Translations under genes and position numbers: made by a program
The notes under the pieces: generated by a model
Told to the model about the DNA's origin: nothing
Databases searched by the model: none
The model's input: the letters and a program-made list of their open reading frames with translations, nothing else
Assembly (NCBI GenBank): GCA_016711285.1
Contig: JADJTG010000014.1
Span: 248,001-312,000, forward strand
DNA: 64,000 bases
Reading direction: 5' to 3'
Source: Sphingobacteriales bacterium
Lineage (GTDB): Bacteria > Bacteroidota > Bacteroidia > Chitinophagales > UBA2359
In this document: piece by piece, positions 9,438 through 17,664 of the stretch
Position numbering within the stretch: position 1 is the first letter of the stretch
Layout: the number at the start of each line of letters is the position of its first letter

Positions 9438-10694
9438 ATGTCATCTTCTGTTTTTATTAAAAATATCGCCCGTCTGCTGCAAGTAGAGCAAAACCCTCCT
9501 TTTGAAATGGCACGGCGCGGCACTGAAATGAAACAACTCCCCTCCATTGACCACGCTTTTTTGCTCATTGAAAACGGCAACATCGCTGATTTTGGCAGTA
9601 TGGAACAATACCCCACAGTGCCGAGTTATTACACAGTAATAGATGCAAAAGGCGGATATGTGCTGCCCACTTGGTGCGACTCGCACACGCATATTGTGTT
9701 TGCTGCCACGCGCGAGGAGGAATTTGTGTATAAAATACAGGGTATGAGCTACGAAGATATTGCGGCAAAGGGTGGCGGTATCCTCAATTCGGCACGCAAG
9801 CTGCAAGCGATGAGCGAAGACGAACTTTTTGAACAGGCTCTGCACCGCTTGCGCCGCCTCATTGCTCTGGGTACGGGAGCTATTGAAATAAAAAGCGGTT
9901 ACGGACTCAGCACCGATGCCGAACTGAAAATGTTGCGTGTGATTCGCCGCCTCAAAGCCGCTGTACCGATTCCGGTGAAAGCCACTTTTTTGGGCGCACA
10001 CGCTTTTCCGCAAGCCTATCGCCATAACCGAAACGGCTATATTCGTCTGATTATAGAAGAAATGCTGCCTCAGATTGCCGCCGAACAACTCGCCGATTAT
10101 TGTGATGTTTTTTGCGACAAAGGATTTTTTACACCCGAAGAAAGCAACGAAATTTTGCAAGCCGCTCGCCGATATGGTCTTAAAGCTAAAGTCCATGCCA
10201 ACGAACTCGGCATTACAGGCGGTGTACAAGTAGCCGTAGAAAACGCCGCCATTTCTGCCGACCATTTGGAATGTATGGACGAAGCTGCCATCGCTGCCCT
10301 TGCCAACAGCGATACTTTTGCTACTTTGCTGCCCGCCTGTGCTTTCTTTTTGGGACTGAGCTATGCTCCCGCCCGCCAGTTGATGGAAGCCAATGTACCG
10401 ATCGCCATTGCGAGTGATTTCAATCCGGGAACTTCACCTACGGGAAATATGAATTTTGTGGTGTCGCTGGCTTGTATTAAAATGAAGATGCTGCCCGAAG
10501 AAGCCATTAATGCAGCTACGCTCAACGGTGCGGCGGCGATGGAGCTACAACACGAGTGCGGCACGATAGCACGCGGCAAACGCGGTAATGTAATCATCAC
10601 GAAGCCCATACCAGCATTGGCATATTTGCCTTATAATTTCGGCGATACCTCCATTGCCCGTGTGCTGATAAATGGCAGCGAATGGTTGGGGTAA
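9438..10694 (+). CDS. hutI: Imidazolonepropionase
   Basis: Third enzyme of histidine degradation, hydrolysing 4-imidazolone-5-propanoate to N-formimino-L-glutamate. The 418 residues match family length. Amidohydrolase features are present: metal-binding CDSHTH (near residue 82), the substrate segment GIxxxR-like EIKSGYGLS, metal His in HANELG, SADHLE, and the catalytic Asp in SDFNPGTSPT. The start ATG at 9438 lies just after the upstream terminator. No hutH, hutU or formiminoglutamate hydrolase lies in this window, so the gene is detached from the rest of the pathway here. Confidence 0.96.
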   Translation: MSSSVFIKNIARLLQVEQNPPFEMARRGTEMKQLPSIDHAFLLIENGNIADFGSMEQYPTVPSYYTVIDAKGGYVLPTWCDSHTHIVFAATREEEFVYKIQGMSYEDIAAKGGGILNSARKLQAMSEDELFEQALHRLRRLIALGTGAIEIKSGYGLSTDAELKMLRVIRRLKAAVPIPVKATFLGAHAFPQAYRHNRNGYIRLIIEEMLPQIAAEQLADYCDVFCDKGFFTPEESNEILQAARRYGLKAKVHANELGITGGVQVAVENAAISADHLECMDEAAIAALANSDTFATLLPACAFFLGLSYAPARQLMEANVPIAIASDFNPGTSPTGNMNFVVSLACIKMKMLPEEAINAATLNGAAAMELQHECGTIARGKRGNVIITKPIPALAYLPYNFGDTSIARVLINGSEWLG

Positions 10695-10802
10695 ATGATA
10701 AAAAATGCAATATTAAAAACAATAAAATATATAATTTTGTATATTTGTTGAAAATTGAAGTCTGATAGCTTTATTTTTTTTCATTCTTATTTTAATTTTA
10801 AT

Positions 10803-13532
10803 ATGAAAAAGTATTACATTCTCTTTATTCTCTGCTTGTTGTTGTCGCCTGCGGCAAGGGCGCAAAATAAAAATTTACCCGCTTCGCTCACCCCCGAAGA
10901 AGCACAACAAATGCCTGCTTATCTAGCAAATATCGCTGGACAAAAAGGAATTACTACACCGCCGCCCGCACCAGTGCGCACACCCGCCGAATGGGAAGAA
11001 GGTGAAGCACTTTGTATTACTTGGACGAGCTATACAGATATTTTGACACAAATTGTGCAATACGCTGTGAACGAAATGGACGTATATATCATTTGCTCTA
11101 ATCCTTCTACTGTACAAACACAACTTACCAATGCGGGCATCAACCTTGCCAATGTGCATTTTTTGCAAGAGCCTTTTAATAGTGTTTGGATACGCGACTA
11201 CGGACCCTGGAGCGTGTATGCCAATGATGTAAGTACGCCTTATATCGTAGATTGGATTTACAACCGCCCCCGCCCAGATGATGATGTGTTGCCCGATGCT
11301 ATCGCCGCTTATGCCAATATTCCGATTTACAGCATGACCGCCGCCCCTTACGACCTCACCGATACCGGCGGCAATTTCCAAACAGATGGCTGCGGAACGG
11401 CTTTTTCATCCAAGTTGATTTTAGATGAAAACCCCACCAAAACCGAAGCCCAGATTGATAATATCAAAAACCTGTATATGGGCATTGACCGTTATATTAA
11501 AATGGACGTGCTGCCTTACGATGGTATTCATCATATTGATATGCACATGGCGATGCTCGACGAAGAAACGATTTTATTTGGCGAGTATCCGGCGGGTATT
11601 TCTGACGGACCACAGATAGAAGCCAATATTGATTATATCCAAAATAATTTCACCACTGCTTTTGGCAATCCGTATCGCATTGTGCGCGTGCCGATGCCTC
11701 CCGATGCCAGTGGGCAATATCCGAATGCGGGCGGCGATTATCGTACCTACACCAATTCTATTTTTTTAAACAAAACCATTTTGGTTCCCATCTACAATCA
11801 CGCTTCCGATGCTGACGCTTTGGCTACTTATCAAGCTGAACTCCCAGGATATAATGTAGTGGGTATCAACTGCAACAATATTATTTCGGCGAGCGGCGCA
11901 CTCCACTGCATCACCAAAGTGGTACATAGCAACGACCCTTTGCGCATTGCTACCGCCCGACTTTATAATACCTGCGAGACCACCGCCCGCACCGTACAGG
12001 CTATTATTCAGCACGAAAGCGGCATCAGCAGCGCAAATGTTTATTACAAAACGACAGCAGGAGGCACTTATACTGCTATCCCGATGACGCTCGTTGATGC
12101 TGCCGAAGCACGTTGGGAGGCGCAAATTCCGGCACAAAGCGCGGGTACTTCGGTGTATTATTATATTGAGGCTACCGCTGTTTCGGGAAAAACACAGGTG
12201 CGCCCTATCACCGCACCCAACGGCTATTTTAAATATACCATTGAAAATGTAAGCGGTGTGCCTGTCGTAGATTTTTCGCAATCGGCGACCTCGGTGTGTC
12301 CGGGTACGACAGTACAATTCAATGAAATAACGAGTTGTGGCACAACCGCTTGGAATTGGACGTTTACAGGTGGCACCCCCGCCACTTCTACTTTGCCCAA
12401 TCCGGTGGTTACATACAGCAGTTCGGGCACATTCAGTGCTTCGCTCACTGCCACTAATGCCAATGGCAGCAGTACAAAAACCGTCAGTACTGCCGTGAGT
12501 GTATTGAGTGGTGTAGAGCCTTTTAGCGATGATTTTACCGCCAATACCAATAACTGGAGCATCAGCAATCCTTCGGGTACTATCACTTGGGCGTGGAAAG
12601 GCAATATCACCTGCGGCAGCGGCACTATTGCGCTCAATAATTTTGATTACAACAGTTCGGGAGCGAACGATTATTTTTCGGCTACGCTGGATTTAAGCGG
12701 CTATCAGGATGCTCAGTTGCAGTTTGATGTGGCGTATGCCGGATACAATACTACCTATTGCGACCGCTTGAAAGTAAATGTAATTCCTTGCGCGGGCAGT
12801 GCGCAAACTTTATACGACAAAAGTTGCGCCACACTCAATACCGCCGCCAATACCACTTCTGCATTTTCGCCCAATGCTTGCAGCCAGTGGCGAACCGAAA
12901 CCATCAATTTAGCTGCTTTTGACGGGCAATTGGTAACTATTCAGTTTCAGAATATTAACGGCTACGGCAATTGGATTTATATTGATGATATTGTTATTTC
13001 GGGAACACCCGTTTCTTGTGAGAACGACCTCACTTTAAATGCTGCTATTGCCGGAAATGAGGAGCATTTGGCGGCACAAAGCATTACCGCCACCAACAGC
13101 ATTGCCGCCGGAGCAATGGTAACATACAGTGCGGGGCAGTGGATTGATTTAAAAGACGGTTTTACAGCCGTAAGCGGTTGTGATTTTCACGCATACATCG
13201 GCGGCTGTACACCTAAATCCGATAACAACGCTACTATAACAATGGAGAAGGTAAATGAAAATACCGCTTTGCGCTTGGCACTGTCGCCCAATCCTTTGCA
13301 GGGAAACCGCTTGTTGTTGCATCTTATCAATCAGGTTGCCGATATGGAGCAAGTACAAATAGATTTAATTGATGTAAAAGGACAAACAGTGCGCCGATTG
13401 CCTCAACAATTACTGCCATTAGGCAATACGCTGCTTTCTTTTGACGAAATAAATTTGCCTTCTGGTTTGTATATTTGTCGTGTGTTGCAGCAGGGTGGCG
13501 TAATGCAAACTACAAAAGTAATAGTGCCTTAA
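10803..13532 (+). CDS. Secreted peptidylarginine deiminase-like protein with PKD, jelly-roll and T9SS C-terminal domains
   Basis: Large secreted protein of 909 residues, started at the ATG at 10803 to give a signal peptide ending ARAQ. Residues of about 60-400 form the agmatine/peptidylarginine deiminase fold. Key residues visible are WIRD (Asp132), HID (His244, Asp246) and GALHC (catalytic Cys369). NRPRPDDD places Arg155 and Arg157 where the Porphyromonas PPAD enzyme uses two arginines to hold a C-terminal arginine substrate. A beta-rich linker, a PKD domain (about 510-585), a jelly-roll segment with WIYIDDIVIS, an AGQWIDLKDGF motif and a C-terminal T9SS sorting domain (LSPNPLQG, LPSGLYICRV) follow. 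It is probably exported and surface-attached. Peptide citrullination is an inference; an agmatine substrate is less likely for an exported enzyme. Confidence 0.88.
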   Translation: MKKYYILFILCLLLSPAARAQNKNLPASLTPEEAQQMPAYLANIAGQKGITTPPPAPVRTPAEWEEGEALCITWTSYTDILTQIVQYAVNEMDVYIICSNPSTVQTQLTNAGINLANVHFLQEPFNSVWIRDYGPWSVYANDVSTPYIVDWIYNRPRPDDDVLPDAIAAYANIPIYSMTAAPYDLTDTGGNFQTDGCGTAFSSKLILDENPTKTEAQIDNIKNLYMGIDRYIKMDVLPYDGIHHIDMHMAMLDEETILFGEYPAGISDGPQIEANIDYIQNNFTTAFGNPYRIVRVPMPPDASGQYPNAGGDYRTYTNSIFLNKTILVPIYNHASDADALATYQAELPGYNVVGINCNNIISASGALHCITKVVHSNDPLRIATARLYNTCETTARTVQAIIQHESGISSANVYYKTTAGGTYTAIPMTLVDAAEARWEAQIPAQSAGTSVYYYIEATAVSGKTQVRPITAPNGYFKYTIENVSGVPVVDFSQSATSVCPGTTVQFNEITSCGTTAWNWTFTGGTPATSTLPNPVVTYSSSGTFSASLTATNANGSSTKTVSTAVSVLSGVEPFSDDFTANTNNWSISNPSGTITWAWKGNITCGSGTIALNNFDYNSSGANDYFSATLDLSGYQDAQLQFDVAYAGYNTTYCDRLKVNVIPCAGSAQTLYDKSCATLNTAANTTSAFSPNACSQWRTETINLAAFDGQLVTIQFQNINGYGNWIYIDDIVISGTPVSCENDLTLNAAIAGNEEHLAAQSITATNSIAAGAMVTYSAGQWIDLKDGFTAVSGCDFHAYIGGCTPKSDNNATITMEKVNENTALRLALSPNPLQGNRLLLHLINQVADMEQVQIDLIDVKGQTVRRLPQQLLPLGNTLLSFDEINLPSGLYICRVLQQGGVMQTTKVIVP

Positions 13533-13632
13533 AAAGTAAAAATTAAAATTGATTTTTATGCAAAAAAAATGATTTTAAAATTTATTTATATATAAATACA
13601 AAAAAGAACACATATTGATATTGTGCGAAAAT

Positions 13633-13681
13633 ATCAAAAAAATCTGTAGTGCATTTATCTTGTGCTACAGATTTTTTTGAT
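13633..13681 (+). terminator. Rho-independent terminator after the deiminase gene
   Basis: A 17-bp stem (13633-13649 with 13665-13681; core CTGTAG) includes A7 and T7 tracts around a 15-nt loop. It lies 100 bp past the stop codon and could work in both directions. Confidence 0.8.
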
Positions 13682-13802
13682 AAAATCCATTCAATATTTT
13701 ATATTTTGAATAGGAACGAAAATTTTTTAAAATAAGCAGTTTCTGAAAATACGGACTTACTTCAGGATAAAATCAGAAAAGAGTACAATTTTTTTTAAAA
13801 AA

Positions 13803-14918
13803 ATGATGAACAACAATCCACCGCATTTGGCTGCTGCTTTAGCAAAAAGAACGGAAAATGCCTCTTTGCGGCGTTTGCTACCCGAAAATACACTGGCAGA
13901 TTTTGCCTCTAATGATTATTTGGGCTTGGCACGCAGCGAATTGTTGCGCTCACGTTTTTTGGAAAAATTATACCGATACCCGCACATCAACGGCGCGGGC
14001 GGCTCGCGCTTGTTGCGCGGCAACAGCAGTCTCCACGAACACCTCGAAGCACAATTGGCGGCTTTTCACGGCAGCGAAGCGGCTTTGCTTTTTTCCTCTG
14101 GATTCGAGGCCAATGTGGGACTGATGTCGTGTATGGCGCAGCGCGGCGACCATATTCTGTACGACGAATACTGCCACGCCTCTATCCGTGATGGCTTGCG
14201 CCTGAGTTTTGCACATACCCACGCCTTTCGTCACAACGATATGGAGCAACTGAAAGAGCAGTTGCAAAAATTGAAGGGCGGACAGGTTTACATTGTTGCC
14301 GAATCTTTGTATTCTATGGACGGAGATTTTGCACCCCTGCACGACCTCGTAGCTTTGGCACAGCAATACGGAGCTTGGTTGGTGATAGATGAAGCGCATA
14401 CCAACGGTATTTACGGCGAGGCAGGAGCCGGTTGGGTACAGGCGCAGGGGCTGGCAGATGCTGTATGGGCGCGGGTGCATACTTTTGGCAAGGCGGTGGG
14501 CAGCAGTGGCGCAGCAATCGTGGGCACGGCACTTTTACGCCAATATTTAATTAATTATTGTCGCAATTTTATCTATACCACCGCCGTTCCTTTGCATCAG
14601 GTATTACATATACAAACGGCTTATGAGCTACTGCCCGAATTAAACAAAGCACGCAAGCAATTACAGGCACATATTCATTTATTTCAGCGTGAAATGCCCA
14701 CTATTGCCGTTCATTCGGCGGTTATTTCGCACATTATCGGCGGTAACGAAGCCACTCGCGCCGCTGCCCACGCATTGCAGGAGCAGGGCTTTGATGTGCG
14801 CCCTATTTTATACCCCACCGTACCACAGGGCAGCGAGCGGTTACGCATTAGTTTGCACAGTTTTAATTCCGAAGAAGAAATAAAAAATCTGATAAAAAAC
14901 CTACATTTGCCGAACTAA
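13803..14918 (+). CDS. bioF: Alpha-oxoamine synthase, probably 8-amino-7-oxononanoate synthase
   Basis: PLP-dependent enzyme of 371 residues that condenses an acyl-CoA/ACP with an amino acid; in BioF this is pimeloyl thioester plus L-alanine in biotin synthesis. Motifs: FASNDYLGL near residue 35, GAGGSRLLRGN, FSSGFEANVG, DEYCHASIRDG, VIDEAHTNG, the PLP-lysine segment HTFGKAVGSSGA, and the C-terminal VPQGSERLRISLHS. The short length and VPQGSERLR favour BioF over glycine C-acetyltransferase (Kbl) or serine palmitoyltransferase. No other biotin gene is adjacent. The ATG at 13803 is followed directly by a second ATG at 13806. Confidence 0.87.
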   Translation: MMNNNPPHLAAALAKRTENASLRRLLPENTLADFASNDYLGLARSELLRSRFLEKLYRYPHINGAGGSRLLRGNSSLHEHLEAQLAAFHGSEAALLFSSGFEANVGLMSCMAQRGDHILYDEYCHASIRDGLRLSFAHTHAFRHNDMEQLKEQLQKLKGGQVYIVAESLYSMDGDFAPLHDLVALAQQYGAWLVIDEAHTNGIYGEAGAGWVQAQGLADAVWARVHTFGKAVGSSGAAIVGTALLRQYLINYCRNFIYTTAVPLHQVLHIQTAYELLPELNKARKQLQAHIHLFQREMPTIAVHSAVISHIIGGNEATRAAAHALQEQGFDVRPILYPTVPQGSERLRISLHSFNSEEEIKNLIKNLHLPN

Positions 14919-15003
14919 ACTAAAGAGCCTTATAGAATGTTGGAACTAAGGCGGAAATGAAAATGTTTTTTGACTTGAAAAAAATATAATCATACATATA
15001 CGA

Positions 15004-15789
15004 ATGGATCAAATTTTTACTTCTACCAATTTAGTAAGTTTACTCACACTTACCTTTTTAGAAATCGTTTTGGGGATTGACAATATCATATTTATATCCA
15101 TTGTTACGCATCGTTTACCCAAAAATTTACAAGCCAAAGGGCGTAGTATCGGATTAATGTGTGCGCTGGTATTTCGGATTATTTTATTGTCATTTATCAG
15201 TTGGTTGGCGCATTGGAAACAACCCTTGTTTTATGTGGGCGAATTTGGTGTGAGCGGGCGCGATTTGATATTATTGGCGGGGGGCTTGTTTTTGATTGGA
15301 AAGAGTGTATCCGAAATACACCAAAAACTCGAAGGCGACCCTATGGTGACAAAAGACGGCAAGCGGGTTACTTTGGGGCAGGTTATTTTTCAGATTATTA
15401 TTATTGATATTGTTTTTTCTTTTGATTCCATACTTACGGCGGTAGGATTGGTCAATAATGTGCCGATTATGATTACGGCGGTAGTGATTTCTATGTTTAT
15501 TATGCTGCTATTTTCTGGATATATCAGCGAATTTATCAATCGTCACCCCACCATCAAAATATTGGCATTATCGTTTTTGATAATGATAGGAATGATGCTC
15601 GTAGCCGAAAGTTTGCATCAGGAAGTACCCAAAGGTTATGCTTATTTTGCGATGTTTTTCGGATTAGCCGTAGAAATGATCAATATGCGGGTGCGTCCTT
15701 CTTCCTCAAAACCGGTGGATTTGGTAGATACTTTTGATGAAGAATCTAAATATGTGGGCAAGGATTTCAATGAAGAAGAAGGAAAATAA
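15004..15789 (+). CDS. TerC-family integral membrane protein
   Basis: Polytopic membrane protein of 261 residues with about seven hydrophobic helices. The TerC signature acidic motifs are present: LEIVLGIDNIIFIS in helix 1 and DIVFSFDSILTAVG in the second half. TerC relatives are linked to tellurite resistance and, in better studied cases, to manganese export or metal loading of exported proteins. Which applies here cannot be said. The C-terminal tail (VDTFDEESKYVGKDF) is acidic and cytoplasmic. The gene is followed after 30 bp by a small membrane-anchored protein gene. Confidence 0.92.
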   Translation: MDQIFTSTNLVSLLTLTFLEIVLGIDNIIFISIVTHRLPKNLQAKGRSIGLMCALVFRIILLSFISWLAHWKQPLFYVGEFGVSGRDLILLAGGLFLIGKSVSEIHQKLEGDPMVTKDGKRVTLGQVIFQIIIIDIVFSFDSILTAVGLVNNVPIMITAVVISMFIMLLFSGYISEFINRHPTIKILALSFLIMIGMMLVAESLHQEVPKGYAYFAMFFGLAVEMINMRVRPSSSKPVDLVDTFDEESKYVGKDFNEEEGK

Positions 15790-15819
15790 AAAGACTTATA
15801 CAGGATTTTTTAGAAAAAT

Positions 15820-16406
15820 ATGCAAAAAGGAAAAACGCTCGGATTGCTGGCAGGGATAATAGCATTTTTGCTGGTATCGCGCTACGGTTGTTTTTATGCT
15901 CAAAAACAATATGATACCGTGCGCCGCCCCTGGGCTTACAGCAATGACGCTGCACAGCCGCTATTGGTGGGAGCGTGGCAGGGTACTTGCACCGATGCGG
16001 ACGGTGTTGCTCATCAGGTGAGTTTGGAAATATTTGAACCCCTCAGCGATGAAAACGCTGGAAGAGAATGGGCAAACCGCACAAAAAACGCAGTCGCAGC
16101 AGCCCCACTTTTTTTGATGGTGTAGCCGTAATAGACACCAAAGGGCGTAAAGACTCTTGCGAAATCTGGGGCGGCTTGGATAAAGCTGACGGCAAAGAAA
16201 TTCATTTTCAGTTGCGTCCTTTCAACGACCACCACCCTGTGGGCTTCAATCTCAACAGTTGCGAAGGCAGATGGAACGGCAATACCTTAGATTTGAGCGC
16301 GGGTTTTTCGTGGTTTCGTGAAGATGGAAGCAGTTTTTCGGACAGTGCCGACCCTCGCTACGATTATAAAGGGAAGTTGCTGATGTCGCGGCGCACCCAA
16401 CAGTAA
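15820..16406 (+). pseudogene. Membrane-anchored hypothetical protein, frame disrupted in an A4 run
   Basis: The reading frame opens at the ATG at 15820 (N-terminal hydrophobic segment LLAGIIAFLLV) and would stop at 16125. The next frame is open through to 16406 and carries the better-looking remainder (TFFDGVAVIDTKGRKDSCEIW, GRWNGNTLDLSAGFSW). One missing base in the A-run at 16052-16055 joins them: with an extra A the sequence reads SDEKRWKRMGKPHKK, about 195 residues in all. I recognise no domain. Either the strain has lost the gene or there is a sequencing indel. Relatives with the fused frame would show which. Confidence 0.6.
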
Positions 16407-16425
16407 ATTTAATTTCTGAAAAAAT

Positions 16426-16455
16426 AAAAGCCTCAATTTTTACATTGAGGCTTTT
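16426..16455 (+). terminator. Rho-independent terminator after the hypothetical gene
   Basis: A 12-bp stem AAAAGCCTCAAT (16426-16437) pairs with 16444-16455 around a 6-nt loop, followed by T residues. Confidence 0.88.
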
Positions 16456-16580
16456 TTGTACACTGCCTTTAAACAGAGGTACTCAATCATTAACACAAAA
16501 CTTCTTCTTTTATATTTTTATGTATTAAAATTTATTTTTCAATTAAAAAAAAACAATTTAAAACATAGGCTATATTTTTT

Positions 16581-17381
16581 TTAGGCATTATGAATGACAC
16601 GTTGCGGAATAGGTGCGTTGATATGTGCTTCATCTAAGGCTTTGCGGGCAGCTTCGGCTACATTACCGCCTACTGCTGGTCCGTCACCGGGTTTGCACCA
16701 AGGGCGCACCGTCAATTGTATAGAAGTATCGCTCAAAGAGCTAACTACTACATCAGCCGCCGGATTTTTCATTACCATTGGATTTTTGTTGATAGCGTTT
16801 AAAATCGCTTCCCTTGCTTTTTGAATATCCGAACCATAATTAATAGATACGGGAATTTGTAAACGAATGTTATCATTTGCCGACACAATTGTCATCTGAC
16901 CATTTGCCAAAGCACCATTGGGCTGCACGATACGGATATTGTCCATTGTTTCCAAAATAGTATTAAATACCTGAATTTCACGCACAAAACCTTCTGCACC
17001 CTGTGCTTTGATATAATCGCCTACTTTAAAGGGACGGAAAATGAGCAGCAAAGCACCGCCGGCGAAATTGGATAAGCTGCCTTGCAGTGCCAAACCTACC
17101 GCCAAACCCGCAGCTCCTAAAATAGCAACAAACGAAGTAGTTTGTATGCCCAAAGTAGAGGCAATAGCGAGAATAAGAGAAACCTTCAATAAAACATCAA
17201 CAATGGAAATTAAAAATGGCTGTAAAGTTTCGTCAATTTGTCTTTTGTTCATGTAGCTATGCAATCTCTTTACAATGAACTTAATAATGCGCAAACCTAC
17301 AAAGAGCAATAAAAATGCTAATAAAATTTTACCGCCATAAGAAATAAGCAATGGCAAAATACTGTCTAAGTTGAAATTCAT
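16581..17381 (-). CDS. Small-conductance mechanosensitive channel, MscS family
   Basis: Inner-membrane channel of 266 residues that opens under membrane tension to release solutes on osmotic downshock. There are three transmembrane helices. The third is the Gly/Ala-rich pore helix (FVAILGAAGLAVGLALQGSLSNFAGGALLLIFRPFKVGDYI), the family signature. A cytoplasmic beta-domain (VREIQVFNTILETMDN, IVQPNGALANGQM) and alpha/beta C-terminal domain follow. Length and architecture match the minimal E. coli MscS type. The gene stands alone between AT-rich spacers. Confidence 0.95.
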   Translation of the reverse strand: MNFNLDSILPLLISYGGKILLAFLLLFVGLRIIKFIVKRLHSYMNKRQIDETLQPFLISIVDVLLKVSLILAIASTLGIQTTSFVAILGAAGLAVGLALQGSLSNFAGGALLLIFRPFKVGDYIKAQGAEGFVREIQVFNTILETMDNIRIVQPNGALANGQMTIVSANDNIRLQIPVSINYGSDIQKAREAILNAINKNPMVMKNPAADVVVSSLSDTSIQLTVRPWCKPGDGPAVGGNVAEAARKALDEAHINAPIPQRVIHNA

Positions 17382-17605
17382 AAAAATTTGATTAAAAAAT
17401 TAAATAATGTAATAAAAAATATTGCTGTTGTTGTTGAGGCGTTTTTATTTTAATGACGGCACTTTGATAAAAAAGTAACAAAAAATACGGATTGCGGTAA
17501 TTGTACAAAAAATGGTTTATACAAAGACAAATAGCAATAAACTATTGAGCAATAAACTTTTACAGATAGAATAAGACATAGAAGTGAGGGGGGCAAAAAA
17601 AAATA

Positions 17606-17644
17606 AAAAAACCGTTTTTGAGTGTTTCCCAAAAACGGTTTTTT
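17606..17644. terminator. Terminator downstream of the DUF349 gene
   Basis: A 15-bp perfect stem (17606-17620 with 17630-17644; core CCGTTTTTG) has a 9-nt loop and flanking A6/T6, so it is functional in both directions. It lies 20 bp beyond the stop of the leftward DUF349 gene. Confidence 0.85.
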
Positions 17645-17664
17645 AAAAAAAGAAGTAAAAAAAA

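Noticed and set aside
9441..10265. Long minus-strand ORF opposite hutI
   Set aside because: It is the antisense shadow of a clearly conserved enzyme gene, with no recognisable domain.
9438..10694. A complete histidine-utilisation operon around hutI
   Set aside because: Neighbouring genes are unrelated; no hutH, hutU or hutG-like gene is present in the window.
11766..12637. Minus-strand ORFs within the deiminase gene
   Set aside because: They lie opposite the deiminase and PKD coding sequence and have no domain features.
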